From Methanoregula sp. PtaU1.Bin051 (GTDB taxonomy: Archaea; Halobacteriota; Methanomicrobia; Methanomicrobiales; Methanospirillaceae), in the NCBI GenBank assembly GCA_002067895.1, contig MVRE01000006.1, positions 62,001-126,000 of the forward strand: DNA of 64,000 nt, written 5' to 3'. Below, piece by piece: positions 1 through 8,869 of this stretch (within the stretch, counting starts at the first letter, position 1; each line of letters opens with the position of its first letter). The position numbers were made by a program, and so were the translations under genes. Below the pieces are notes generated by a model that saw nothing but the letters and a program-made list of their open reading frames with translations, was not told the DNA's origin and did not search any database.

Positions 1-105
1 CAAGAATCCGAGAAGGTCATCAGACCTTCGAAGGCGCCGCGCTGGGCGGGGATTCTCGTAACGGAAATCCAAACGGATTCAAATTATGCAATCACAAAAA
101 AAATT

Positions 106-1035
106 TCAGGTTAACCGGATCAGGTTCTCCCGGCCTTTCTTTACTTTTACGATGATACCCCGGGAGTGAAGGTCGTTGAGCGCTGAGCTCACTGTCGATT
201 TTGGGAGCATAAGGTTTTTAACGATATCCGACTGGAACATCTCGCCGCCTTGTGACTGGAGCAGCCCGATGATCCGTTCCTCGAGGCTTCTTATCTCGGC
301 TTCTGACAGCATGGGAACCTGCGGCTCTTCACGTGTAAAATTGTTTTTTTTCCTGCGATAGAAGAAGAACCCGATAAAGGCGGCGAGGATTATCACCACG
401 AGTCCGGCCGCGACCGGAATGAGCGGAAACGCCGCCTGTTCCAGCTGCACCCTCGGCTCTCCTGCTCCGAACGAGAGCTGGCCGTACCAGACCAGCCCGT
501 CGCGCTTGGCATCTGGAGCTGGTTCTGCTGCCTGAACAGTATAGCCGTCAGGATACTGGACGATCAGCGTGTTGCCCTTTGCAAGGTACAACCCGCCTGC
601 AAAAGCGTCACCGATGGTGAGCCGGGGGCCGGGCTCTGCAAAGCCGTCCCATCGCAGCGTGTAGATAACGACACCGTACCTTCCTGTGGGCGATGTCTGG
701 ACGGCAGAGGTTCCCGTAACATCAGAAACCGCCATGTGGCGGCCGGTTGCGGCTGCTGCCTGTGCGGCGGACTTTTCCATTAGTTCACGGAACTGCGGGA
801 GGTATACGGCCTGCAGGTCGCGGGTATAGGAATCGAAATCCGATAGATCGTCTTCGGTCGGGAGGAGGGTACGGTACTCCACACGCCAGAGGGCCGATCC
901 GTCAGATAAGACGGAGATCGTGTAGGTTATGGAATAGTCCGTCACCTGCGCGGTCTCCTGTCCGCTCACCGGGAGGCAGAATGCAAGCAGGATGATTACT
1001 GATCCGGCTGCGATGATCCAGTTGTTCGTTGACAC
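106..1035 (-). CDS. Membrane-anchored winged-helix regulator-like protein
   Basis: The 309-residue product has an N-terminal signal or anchor segment (about residues 8-26), an extracellular beta-rich region of about 180 residues, a second hydrophobic helix (about 210-228) followed by a basic Arg-Arg-Lys-Lys stop-transfer patch, and a cytoplasmic winged-helix domain (about 245-309, with the recognisable 'SDIVKNLMLPKSTVSSALNDL' type helix-turn-helix). This architecture matches archaeal membrane proteins with DUF7345/DUF7343-like domains. It suggests an extracytoplasmic sensor tied directly to a DNA-binding domain, but ligand and targets are unknown. The start is GTG, chosen because a GGAGGG ribosome-binding site lies 9 bases upstream. 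The gene stands alone, upstream of a second exported protein in the same direction. Confidence 0.8.
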   Translation of the reverse strand: MSTNNWIIAAGSVIILLAFCLPVSGQETAQVTDYSITYTISVLSDGSALWRVEYRTLLPTEDDLSDFDSYTRDLQAVYLPQFRELMEKSAAQAAAATGRHMAVSDVTGTSAVQTSPTGRYGVVIYTLRWDGFAEPGPRLTIGDAFAGGLYLAKGNTLIVQYPDGYTVQAAEPAPDAKRDGLVWYGQLSFGAGEPRVQLEQAAFPLIPVAAGLVVIILAAFIGFFFYRRKKNNFTREEPQVPMLSEAEIRSLEERIIGLLQSQGGEMFQSDIVKNLMLPKSTVSSALNDLHSRGIIVKVKKGRENLIRLT

Positions 1036-1129
1036 GGATCCAATCCCTCCGGATTACCGGGTTATTCTGAGATGCAAAAAATGTTTTTGAATTCCGTTCC
1101 TGTCAGAATAATGCGGGAACCTTCCCCGC

Positions 1130-2011
1130 TCACCTGTTCCTGCCATTGCCCTGCCCGTTGTTGCCGTTACCGGAATTACCCGTGTTGTGCGGTCCTGAGT
1201 CTCCTCCGTTGCCACGGGTCGCTGTTGGTGACGGCGCGGGACGTTCCGTACCTGCGGTCTGACCCTGCTTTATGCTCTGTCGTTCTGTTACGTTCTTCCC
1301 TTGGTCGGGCGTATCCGTTTTCTCTGTCCGTTCAGCCTGCTGGATCTGCTGCGTCTGCCGCACTTTCACGGTCTGCGTCTCGCCAGCGTTTTCTGTGCGC
1401 TCCTGTTCCGCAACCTCGAGCCTGACGGCCTTTAGTATCGTCCTGTTATTCTTCTCCGCGATCCGCTCGAACCTCACCTGTGTCCTCTCTTCGAATTTAT
1501 TCTCGAGCGCGAGGCTGTTGTCGTACGCACGCGCGAGGCCGGCGTTATCCGGGCGGGAAAGCATAAGCCTTTCAAGGGTAGCCTGGTGTTTCATGATCAT
1601 CTCCTGTGCATGCAGGAGGCCGGTCGCGTTGGAAGACGGCATAGCTGAAAGGTGCAGCTGCGTTGCATTAATTTTCTGTCTGTAAAGATCCAGTGCCCGG
1701 TCGGCAGAATCTGTGTTGTTAAACAGAAGTTCTCTCTTTACTTCGGAAAGCCTGAGACGTGCGTTGTTCATCTCCTTGTTGAGCCGCTCTGTCTCGTTGA
1801 ACGTGAAAGACTCGTCGAGGTCTTCGAATGCGATCTTCAGACCATACAGTGGATTTCCAGGCCCGACAGGGCCGTCATATGGGGCTATTTCGTCCGCTAT
1901 CAGGGTTCCGTCCGTAACAGCTGAGGTATCTTCCTCTGCCGCAGCCACTCCTGCCATGCAGAGCAGGGCGAGCGCGAAGGCAAGCGCAGTCAATAAAAAT
2001 CCAATCTTCAT
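1130..2011 (-). CDS. Secreted helical protein, DUF5667-like
   Basis: The 293-residue protein has a clear signal peptide (residues 1-25, hydrophobic core then an Ala-rich cleavage region). A 'GPVGPGNPLYGLKIAFEDLDESFTF' type segment follows, and then a long charged alpha-helical region (about 60-200) that resembles the DUF5667 family of archaeal and bacterial exported proteins. The last 90 residues are low complexity, rich in Gln, Thr, Asn and Gly. No catalytic motif is visible and the role is unknown; a surface or periplasmic-like helical protein is the most that can be inferred. The ATG start has a good GGTGA site 7 bases upstream. It lies upstream of the membrane winged-helix gene, in the same direction, about 95 bases away. 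Confidence 0.75.
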   Translation of the reverse strand: MKIGFLLTALAFALALLCMAGVAAAEEDTSAVTDGTLIADEIAPYDGPVGPGNPLYGLKIAFEDLDESFTFNETERLNKEMNNARLRLSEVKRELLFNNTDSADRALDLYRQKINATQLHLSAMPSSNATGLLHAQEMIMKHQATLERLMLSRPDNAGLARAYDNSLALENKFEERTQVRFERIAEKNNRTILKAVRLEVAEQERTENAGETQTVKVRQTQQIQQAERTEKTDTPDQGKNVTERQSIKQGQTAGTERPAPSPTATRGNGGDSGPHNTGNSGNGNNGQGNGRNR

Positions 2012-2261
2012 GATTTGTTCACCGTTTTTTCAAGTCGGGCATGTTCTGCCGCTGAAAAAGAGGTTGGGCCAGCGCAATAAAAGGGGCGCGAAAGTTTGTA
2101 AAAATCCCATCCGTCCGTGTCTTTTCCAGTAACGTTAAAACAGTTCAGAATAGTTCAGAAATCGTAACGGGCTAAAATTTCAGGGATTTTCCGGACCGGG
2201 AAATCCGGGTTCATGCAGCCGTTTTTTTGTCTGCGCTATGCATGCCGCGCACAAAAACCAG

Positions 2262-4739
2262 TCAGCCGAACCCATAGTCCGCAAGGGTTGTGCGGGACGG
2301 GTCGACATCGGTCCAGCTCCAGCCGAGCGCCTCGATGATCCTAGAGATTGGCTGCTTAATCGTCTTCTCCAGCATCAGCTCGCGGTCAACCACGAACTCC
2401 GGGGGCACCTGGTCGCCGTACTCGAAGCAGATGACATCGGTCTTGGGATACTTCGCGGTAACGGTCTTTATATAGATCCGCTTGGGCTTGCTCCCCCTCC
2501 CGAACTCGGTGTGCAGGTACTGGTTAGCGTACTTTGCTCCCCGCACCTGCGCATCATCGGTTTCGTAATCGTCAAGCCCCTTGCCGATCCCGCCCGGGAT
2601 CCCGATCTCATCCAGCGAGAACGATCCTGTCCGATACTTCTTGATGATGTCAGCGAGATACGCCTTAACATCGCCGTAACCTGCTCCGGAGAGGATCAGT
2701 TCCATCACCCGCTTCTGGACGACTTTCGTGATGTGGGGGGTATCACTCCGCCGGATTTCGAAGCCCACGATGTCCGTCTCGTTGACATCTTTCCCCTCTT
2801 TCCATACAAGCTGGCCGGCATACCGCTTCTTCTTGCCTGCCTGGAAGAACCGGGCATAGATCTTCTCGAACTTGATCGAGAAGTAGTGGACGTCCGCGTT
2901 CAGCTCCCGCTTAGCGAAATCCTGGTAGCTTGCGTTCAGCGCTTTCTCGATTACGCGGGCGGTCTCAATGGTTTTTTCCCGGTCATACTCCCGCGGCAGC
3001 TGCACCATGCAGGAGTCCGTATCGCCGTATATCACCGTGTATCCGAGCCCTTCGATTACCCTGCGGGTATGTTCGATGATAGCCCGGCCGACCGATGTGA
3101 CTGCAGACCCGATCTCCCGGTCGTAGAGCCGGAACCGGGTGTAACCCGAGACCCCGTAGTACGTGTTCATGATCACCTTCAAGACGTTCTGCTGCATGTC
3201 GTAGATGACGTACTCCGGCGACCCGAACGGGTACTTGTTGCGGAGCGCTTTCTTCTCGTCGCGTTCGCGGAGGAGATCGGCGATGATGCTCCGGGTCAGC
3301 CCGTCCGGCTTCTTCCGGAACCGGATCCCGTTGGGCGCACGGAGTTCCCCCTGCGGGTCTTTTGTTTCGGGCGATGCATTGATCGTCATCATTGCCATGG
3401 GATAGAGCGATTTTAAGTCGAGCACGACGACGTTCTCCCGCACTCCTTTGCTCGGCTCGAAAACGGTTGCTCCCTCGAACTCCTCTGCGTTTGCAAACCC
3501 CTTGGAAGGGAGCACATACTTTCCCGAAGCCTTCCGCAGCACGTAGATGTCGATGACGGAGGACGAGTTTAAGGTCTTGTCCAGCGGGCAGCCGACGTAC
3601 CGCGCGATCTCGCGGTAGAACCCGATGATGTTGTTCTTCTTATCGATCGCAACGCAGAGCTCCACGTCCTTGAAGTTATACTCCACGAGGAGACGCGGGT
3701 CCTCCTTCCAGAGGTTCGAGATGGTGCCGGTATAGCGTACCTTCCGCTCCCCGATCTCGGCCTCGGCTACCGCATCGAGCCGGTACGATTCGCGCAGCGT
3801 GCCGTGCATCTTCTTGTACGCGGTAAGGAGATCGAAAAGCGCCCTGCCCCGCAGCGCATTGCGCTCGGTCATGCCCTTAAGCCGTGCGAGCAGGTCCGTA
3901 CCCGAAAGGCCGAGCTTCTCCATCCTGTTTATAATATACGGCATGTCGAAGTCTACGAAATTCCAGCCCGAGAGGATATCGGGATCCCGTGTGGCGATGT
4001 AGGTGGCAAATGCACGGAGCATCGCTGTCTCATCATCATAGGTGCAGATCGTATGGACACCTTCCCGGAAGCAGCCGTTAGGAAGTCCCCCGGCCGCACG
4101 GTCTTTCGTGAAATCCACAGCTACGCCATGGGGTTTCAGGAGGAACGTCGTGTAATCGCTGGTAAACGCATCGAAGCACGTGATGCAGATGATGGCGTCC
4201 CGCTGGGGATCGGGAAATCCCCGCTCGTCCTCGCACTCGATGTCGAGGATACAGGTCCGTGCCGGTGCATCGACGACTGCAGGCCGGATCTCCCGGTAGT
4301 TAACGACCGTGTCCGGCGCCTCGATCCCCCCGGTCAGGCCGGTATCGATCATGAACCGGGTGGCGAACGGGATGTCGGCCTCGAAGTGCCGGTACCGTTC
4401 CCTCAGATCGCGGACGTCTGTCGGGCGCACGGTGATGAGCCGGCGGAGTTTCTCGCCGCGGATAGATACATACTGCGTCCCCTGCACAACCGTAATCCGT
4501 GGATCGTGCGTGATCGTCTCCGCCTGGTCGGCAGGGACATAGAAGTACGGCCGGAAACCGGTCACATCGATCCGGAAAGCCCTGCCATTCACATCCCGCC
4601 CAAAAACGTGGACGACCGGTCCTTCGGGCGTGTTGCTGTACTCAACCTGATTAATTGCCGCCCGGATTCCGTTGTGTTGCTCCAGGGCCAATGATGCCTG
4701 AGGGGAGGCAGGGGACATGGAATCCGGCCGTTCTGCCAT
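2262..4739 (-). CDS. polB: DNA polymerase, family B
   Basis: This is a replicative or repair family B DNA polymerase of 825 residues, the usual archaeal length. The 3'-5' exonuclease motifs are present: Exo I 'LDIECED' (about 163), Exo II 'NFVDFD' (about 260) and Exo III 'YNFKDVEL' (about 355). The polymerase motifs are 'DLKSLYP' (motif A, about 443), 'NTYYGVSG' (motif B, about 526) and 'YGDTDS' (motif C, about 571), so all catalytic aspartates are intact. An upstream in-frame extension of 58 residues would run into the mdh gene and has no family resemblance, so the ATG at 4739 is preferred. It sits one base after the mdh stop and follows a GGAAGGTGG ribosome-binding site. The two genes are thus translationally coupled. 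Confidence 0.97.
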   Translation of the reverse strand: MAERPDSMSPASPQASLALEQHNGIRAAINQVEYSNTPEGPVVHVFGRDVNGRAFRIDVTGFRPYFYVPADQAETITHDPRITVVQGTQYVSIRGEKLRRLITVRPTDVRDLRERYRHFEADIPFATRFMIDTGLTGGIEAPDTVVNYREIRPAVVDAPARTCILDIECEDERGFPDPQRDAIICITCFDAFTSDYTTFLLKPHGVAVDFTKDRAAGGLPNGCFREGVHTICTYDDETAMLRAFATYIATRDPDILSGWNFVDFDMPYIINRMEKLGLSGTDLLARLKGMTERNALRGRALFDLLTAYKKMHGTLRESYRLDAVAEAEIGERKVRYTGTISNLWKEDPRLLVEYNFKDVELCVAIDKKNNIIGFYREIARYVGCPLDKTLNSSSVIDIYVLRKASGKYVLPSKGFANAEEFEGATVFEPSKGVRENVVVLDLKSLYPMAMMTINASPETKDPQGELRAPNGIRFRKKPDGLTRSIIADLLRERDEKKALRNKYPFGSPEYVIYDMQQNVLKVIMNTYYGVSGYTRFRLYDREIGSAVTSVGRAIIEHTRRVIEGLGYTVIYGDTDSCMVQLPREYDREKTIETARVIEKALNASYQDFAKRELNADVHYFSIKFEKIYARFFQAGKKKRYAGQLVWKEGKDVNETDIVGFEIRRSDTPHITKVVQKRVMELILSGAGYGDVKAYLADIIKKYRTGSFSLDEIGIPGGIGKGLDDYETDDAQVRGAKYANQYLHTEFGRGSKPKRIYIKTVTAKYPKTDVICFEYGDQVPPEFVVDRELMLEKTIKQPISRIIEALGWSWTDVDPSRTTLADYGFG

Positions 4740-4740
4740 A

Positions 4741-5607
4741 TCAGGGAGCCACCTTCCTGCAGAGATCAGTAACGAACCGTGCCGCACTCTCCATCTGCTC
4801 CCGCTCCCAGTTGTCCAGTTTCCACTCTTCGATTCTGAGGATCCCCTCACTGCCGATCCGGGCCGGAACCCCGAGCGAGCAGCCGGAAAAACCGTACTCG
4901 CCGTCCAGTACACAGGAGCAGGATATGAGTTCGCGACGGTCTTTTACTAACATCCGGATCAGGTCAACGATATGCAGTGCCGGGCCGAATACCGTCCCCC
5001 CCTTGCCTCGAATCACTTCCATGCTGGCAGTCCGGAGCTCGGAGAGGATCTCTTCCCGGACCGTAGCAGGAACGGTCTGGGACAATGTCGAAAAGACCGG
5101 CACCTGGTGCTCGCCGTGTTCGCCCAGAACGAAGGGGAACCCGGTAATCCCGCGTTCCCGCAGGGCAAGTGCGAACCGGGCGCTGTCCAGCTGCCCGCCG
5201 AATCCGATGCACCGCTCCTTTGCAATCCCCGCAGTTTTTTGCAGGTAGCAATTGTTCACATCCATCGGGTTTGTGACGGTGATCAGGATCCCAGGATAGG
5301 ATTTCAGGATCCTGACGCAATCGCGAACGACCGGGAGGTTGGCAGAGAGCAGGTCGGCACGCGTTTTTATGGAAGGATCCCGGGCCAGACCGGCAGCAAA
5401 GACGCAGACATCCGATGAACGGATATCGTTCAGATCTGTGCTGATCTCCATATCAAGGCCGGCATGCTCAAGGTCAAGGATCTGGGCGCGGAGGAGGGAG
5501 GCGGCAGTGTCGTACAGGACAAGCTCGTGGACAATCCCCATCGAGGCGGCAAGGTACGCGACTTCACCACCGACCCTCCCGACCCCGATGACGGCGAGAC
5601 GCACCAT
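4741..5607 (-). CDS. mdh: Malate (lactate-type) dehydrogenase
   Basis: The product belongs to the LDH/MDH family and should oxidise malate to oxaloacetate with NAD(P). The Rossmann motif 'GVGRVGG' is at the N-terminus, the acidic residue after strand 2 is in 'LVLYD', the substrate-binding segment is 'NPMDVNN', and the catalytic His is in 'GEHGEHQVP'. It is about 288 residues, slightly short for the family. The ATG at 5607 has GTGA five bases before it; a GTG start at 5616 would add three residues. It reads divergently from pyrD across a short shared promoter and is followed after one base by polB. Assignment to malate rather than lactate is by archaeal precedent, not by a specificity residue. 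Confidence 0.88.
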   Translation of the reverse strand: MVRLAVIGVGRVGGEVAYLAASMGIVHELVLYDTAASLLRAQILDLEHAGLDMEISTDLNDIRSSDVCVFAAGLARDPSIKTRADLLSANLPVVRDCVRILKSYPGILITVTNPMDVNNCYLQKTAGIAKERCIGFGGQLDSARFALALRERGITGFPFVLGEHGEHQVPVFSTLSQTVPATVREEILSELRTASMEVIRGKGGTVFGPALHIVDLIRMLVKDRRELISCSCVLDGEYGFSGCSLGVPARIGSEGILRIEEWKLDNWEREQMESAARFVTDLCRKVAP

Positions 5608-5659
5608 TGTACTCACACTATGGGTATGCTAATAATAAATAACGACCATTTTCTTTTGA
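5608..5659. promoter_or_regulatory. Divergent mdh / pyrD promoter region
   Basis: Only 52 bases separate the two divergent starts. They include an AT-rich stretch (AATAATAAAT, about 5630-5640) about 20 bases before the pyrD ATG, which could serve as the TATA box for a nearly leaderless pyrD message. This is inferred from spacing only. Confidence 0.4.
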
Positions 5660-6547
5660 ATGGTTACACTCAGGCCCGGCCCGGTGACGATCGGCGGCGT
5701 CACCCTAAAAAACCACCTCATACTTGCTGCCGGTATTCTGGGTACGACCGGTGCATCGCTGGATCGCATGCTCCGGATGGGTGCCGGCGGTGTTGTGACC
5801 AAATCAATCGGCCCCGAACCGAAAGACGGGCATGCCGGACCGTGCCTTGTTGTTCTCAATGGAGGGATTCTGAATGCAATGGGGCTTCCCAACCCTTCGC
5901 GGGATTTTGTTTCCGAGATTGAGACCCTCGCAAAGAAACCGGTGATCGTCAGCATCTATGGCGGGACACCGGAAGAATTTGCCATGGTGGCCGAATGGTT
6001 CAAGGGAACTGCCGCGGGAATCGAGCTGAACCTATCGTGTCCCCATGCGGAGGGATATGGTTCGGCACTGGGGACCGATCCGGATCTGGTCACATCCTGC
6101 ACGAGAGCTGTGAGCCGGCTCGGTATGCCGACGTGGATAAAGCTGACACCCAATGTGACTGATATCACGGCAATCGGCAAAGCCGCAGAAGAGGGTGGTG
6201 CGAGTGCGATTGTCGCCATCAACACAGTCAAAGCTATGCGAATATCGACCGGCCTTAAACGCCCTGTTCTCGGTAACCGGTTCGGGGGACTATCCGGTAA
6301 ACCGATCTTCCCGATTGCAGTCCGGTGCGTATACGAGCTTTATGAGGCGTGCAAAGTCCCGATTATCGGATGCGGGGGGATCAGCACTGCAAAGGACGTA
6401 GTCGAGATGATGATGGCCGGGGCTTCCGCTGTGCAGATCGGGAGCGCAGTCCACGCTGATGTCAGGATCTTTGAGACAATAACAAAGTCACTCTATTCTG
6501 CAAATGGTGTCCCGGCCGACGGGATTATAGGGTGCGCCCATGACTGA
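5660..6547 (+). CDS. pyrD: Dihydroorotate dehydrogenase, catalytic subunit (class 1B)
   Basis: This FMN TIM-barrel enzyme oxidises dihydroorotate to orotate in de novo pyrimidine synthesis. The 295-residue sequence has the typical N-terminus ('VTIGGVTLKNHLILAAG'), the 'NLSCPHAEG' active-site segment, the 'WIKLTPNV' strand and the phosphate-binding 'GCGGISTAKDVVEMMMAGASAVQIGSA' region. Class 1B is indicated by the overlapping downstream pyrK, which supplies the FAD/2Fe-2S electron-transfer subunit. The stop codon overlaps the pyrK start by eight bases (ATGACTGA), a classic translational coupling. Confidence 0.96.
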   Translation: MVTLRPGPVTIGGVTLKNHLILAAGILGTTGASLDRMLRMGAGGVVTKSIGPEPKDGHAGPCLVVLNGGILNAMGLPNPSRDFVSEIETLAKKPVIVSIYGGTPEEFAMVAEWFKGTAAGIELNLSCPHAEGYGSALGTDPDLVTSCTRAVSRLGMPTWIKLTPNVTDITAIGKAAEEGGASAIVAINTVKAMRISTGLKRPVLGNRFGGLSGKPIFPIAVRCVYELYEACKVPIIGCGGISTAKDVVEMMMAGASAVQIGSAVHADVRIFETITKSLYSANGVPADGIIGCAHD

Positions 6548-7304
6548 CCAGCTACCAGCAGCGGTTGCGATCACGGAGATCAGGCAGGAGACACCAACGA
6601 TCCGGACGTTCGTGTTCGAACCTGCCCTTATGTTCGATCCCGGTCAGTTTGTTATGGTATGGGTACCGGGTGTTGACGAGGTCCCAATGGCCCTCTCCTC
6701 CTATCGTTCGATCACGGTGCAGAATGTCGGGGATGCGACCGGTGCCATGTTCTCTTTAAAAGCCGGTGAATGCCTTGGGATTCGTGGTCCGTTTGGCAAC
6801 GCTTTTTCAGCCGGTGAACGGATACTGGCAATCGCCGGAGGGATTGGTGCAGCCCCGCTCCTTCCGCTCGCCCGCGCCGATCGGGTCATGACATTTCTCC
6901 TTGGAGCAAGGACGGAATCTGAACTCCTCTTTGTCGATCAACTGGATGAGTGTACCGATCTCCAGATAGCAACCGATGATGGTACACTTGGGACCAAAGG
7001 GTTCGTGACCACTCTCATGGATGAACTCAACCTTGGAGCCTACGACAGGATAGCGGTCTGCGGGCCGGAGGTGATGATGCGTGCGGTGCTTACAAAGGTG
7101 GTTGAAAAAGGGATTGAGAAAAAGACAGAGTTTTCGCTCCACCGGTACATGAAATGTGGTGTCGGAGTCTGCGGTTCCTGTTGTATCGACCCTTCCGGCC
7201 TGCGTGTCTGCCGCGACGGGCCGGTCGTGAGCGGGGATCTCCTTTTAAACAGCGAGTTCGGGCATTATATGCGGGACGCAAGCGGGAGAAAGAGGCAGAT
7301 TTGA
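6540..7304 (+). CDS. pyrK: Dihydroorotate dehydrogenase electron-transfer subunit
   Basis: This is a ferredoxin-reductase-like protein of 254 residues that passes electrons from PyrD to NAD through FAD and a 2Fe-2S cluster. The FAD-binding segment ('FDPGQFVMVWVPG', 'MALSSYRS'), the NAD-binding glycine motif ('AIAGGIGAAPLLPLA') and the C-terminal cluster cysteines ('MKCGVGVCGSCCIDPSGLRVC') are all visible. It overlaps pyrD by eight bases and completes a class 1B dihydroorotate dehydrogenase. Confidence 0.95.
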   Translation: MTDQLPAAVAITEIRQETPTIRTFVFEPALMFDPGQFVMVWVPGVDEVPMALSSYRSITVQNVGDATGAMFSLKAGECLGIRGPFGNAFSAGERILAIAGGIGAAPLLPLARADRVMTFLLGARTESELLFVDQLDECTDLQIATDDGTLGTKGFVTTLMDELNLGAYDRIAVCGPEVMMRAVLTKVVEKGIEKKTEFSLHRYMKCGVGVCGSCCIDPSGLRVCRDGPVVSGDLLLNSEFGHYMRDASGRKRQI

Positions 7305-7411
7305 ATATCTGGTTTCGGTTTTTATTCCTGCATCTGTTAATCCGCCATCCGTATAATCGCCGCATCTGTTCTTAACCGGGTTAAAACATCTCCAAAATGC
7401 AGGACATCTTT

Positions 7412-8869
7412 TCACTTGTCTGCCGGGTGGCTCTTTTTAATCCTGAACTTTCCAGCCGGGACAAGAATCTCGAACCGCGCACCTTTCCCCTTCATGCCGG
7501 TCTCCCGGATGGTAATGCCGGTCAGGCTCAGGATCTCGGCGACCAGGAACAGGCCGTATCCTGTGTTCTGGTAATATTCTCTCCGGAAGATCTTCTCCTT
7601 GACATTCTGGGGGATGCCGGTTCCATCGTCCTCGCAGATGATGAGCAGATTATCCATCTCCTTCTGGCAGGAGAACCGTATCCGTTTTATGTCCCCTCCA
7701 TGGCGCAATGCGTTGTCGATGATATTGTAAAAAACCTTCTCAAGCAGCATATCGGCAAAGATCTCGACACCGGAAATCTCAATCCCGATCTCCACATTCT
7801 CAGGATGCAGGTAGGAGACTGCGTTTCCGATCACGGACCGGACATCCTGCCACTGGGGAGCGAGCACACCGATATTCTGGTATTCTCTGGTAAAGCGGAT
7901 CTGTTTATGAATGATCTTGATGTTTTGTTCGATCTTGCCAAGGATCTCTTTTACTTCAGGATCATCGGTGATTTCCTGGGCAAGGTTTAGGTACATCGTT
8001 AGGGCTGTAATCTGGTTAAGAAGGTCATGACGGGTGATACTCGCAAGAGTATTCAGCTTCCGGTTGATGAGCTGAATTACTTCCTCTGATTGTCTCCTCT
8101 CGTAAATCTCTGTCCTGAGCACTTCGTTCTGCTGGATTAGTTCCTCGGTTCTTTGCCGTATCCGCTCATCAAGTTCAGCCTTCGCTTTCTGTATTACCGT
8201 TTCGGCAAGCTTGCGTTCCGTGATGTCAATAGCGGAGCAGATGACGGTATTGTCAGGCAGAGGTGTTGCCGTTATCAGGAACTGGCGCATTGTGCCGTCT
8301 CTGGTGCGGAAGGGCAGCTCTACATCGCCGGTCATGATTCCGGACCGGATCTGTCCGATGAACCGTTTCCATTCAGCCGAGTCGGGCAGGATTTCTAAGA
8401 GTACTTTACCGAGCAGGTCATCCCGTTCATATCGCAGCATCCGGGCGAATTTATCATTTACCTCCCTGATCTGCTGTGTCTGGTGATCGAAGGTCAGGGT
8501 TCCGGCCTGGGAATTTGAAAAGATTTTCTGGAATTTGCGCTCTTCTGCATGAAGCCCCTTCGCAAATGAAGATGTGACAACACCGATCGTGACGAGGATG
8601 ACAAACCATGCCGTTGATACCGCTACCAGCTGCGGGTTGGACATGCCGAAGAAATATACAAGAAAGATATAGACGGATGCAAGCAGCAGGGAAAAGATGA
8701 CGCCCCTGTCAGGATGGACGGTAACAAACAGGATAATGGGTAAAAAATAGAGAAATGGGTAGATATCCGTGATCCCGTGGGTCAGCGAGAAGATCGTTGC
8801 TCCGATTGAAGCGATAACTGAGAGTCCGATTGCAGTATCAAATAACAGCAGCCGGCTCTCCATCGGCAT
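7412..8869 (-). CDS. Membrane PAS-domain histidine kinase
   Basis: The 485-residue protein has four hydrophobic helices in the first 105 residues, a PAS domain (about 115-230, 'FDHQTQQIREVNDKFARMLRYERDDLLGKVLLEIL'), a coiled coil (about 235-270), a phosphoacceptor helix with 'ITRHDLLNQ' (about 280) and a HATPase_c domain with an N box ('NIIDNALRHGG'), G1 box ('EDDGTGIP') and G2 box ('GYGLFL'). The 'TRHDLLN' H-box type is common in methanogen kinases. The start overlaps the stop of the upstream paralogue by one base (TAATG). No response regulator is adjacent. The signal sensed is unknown; the membrane helices may detect something in or at the membrane. Confidence 0.9.
   Translation of the reverse strand: MPMESRLLLFDTAIGLSVIASIGATIFSLTHGITDIYPFLYFLPIILFVTVHPDRGVIFSLLLASVYIFLVYFFGMSNPQLVAVSTAWFVILVTIGVVTSSFAKGLHAEERKFQKIFSNSQAGTLTFDHQTQQIREVNDKFARMLRYERDDLLGKVLLEILPDSAEWKRFIGQIRSGIMTGDVELPFRTRDGTMRQFLITATPLPDNTVICSAIDITERKLAETVIQKAKAELDERIRQRTEELIQQNEVLRTEIYERRQSEEVIQLINRKLNTLASITRHDLLNQITALTMYLNLAQEITDDPEVKEILGKIEQNIKIIHKQIRFTREYQNIGVLAPQWQDVRSVIGNAVSYLHPENVEIGIEISGVEIFADMLLEKVFYNIIDNALRHGGDIKRIRFSCQKEMDNLLIICEDDGTGIPQNVKEKIFRREYYQNTGYGLFLVAEILSLTGITIRETGMKGKGARFEILVPAGKFRIKKSHPADK

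Noticed and set aside
1-105. Possible 3' end of a gene entering from the left
   Set aside because: Short open frames run through the first 55-105 bases in two directions, but none shows a recognisable protein end and the stretch is too short to decide.
2238-3416. Long plus-strand frame of 392 codons opposite polB
   Set aside because: It mirrors the codon bias of the polymerase gene on the other strand, shows no family pattern and lies wholly inside a confidently identified gene.
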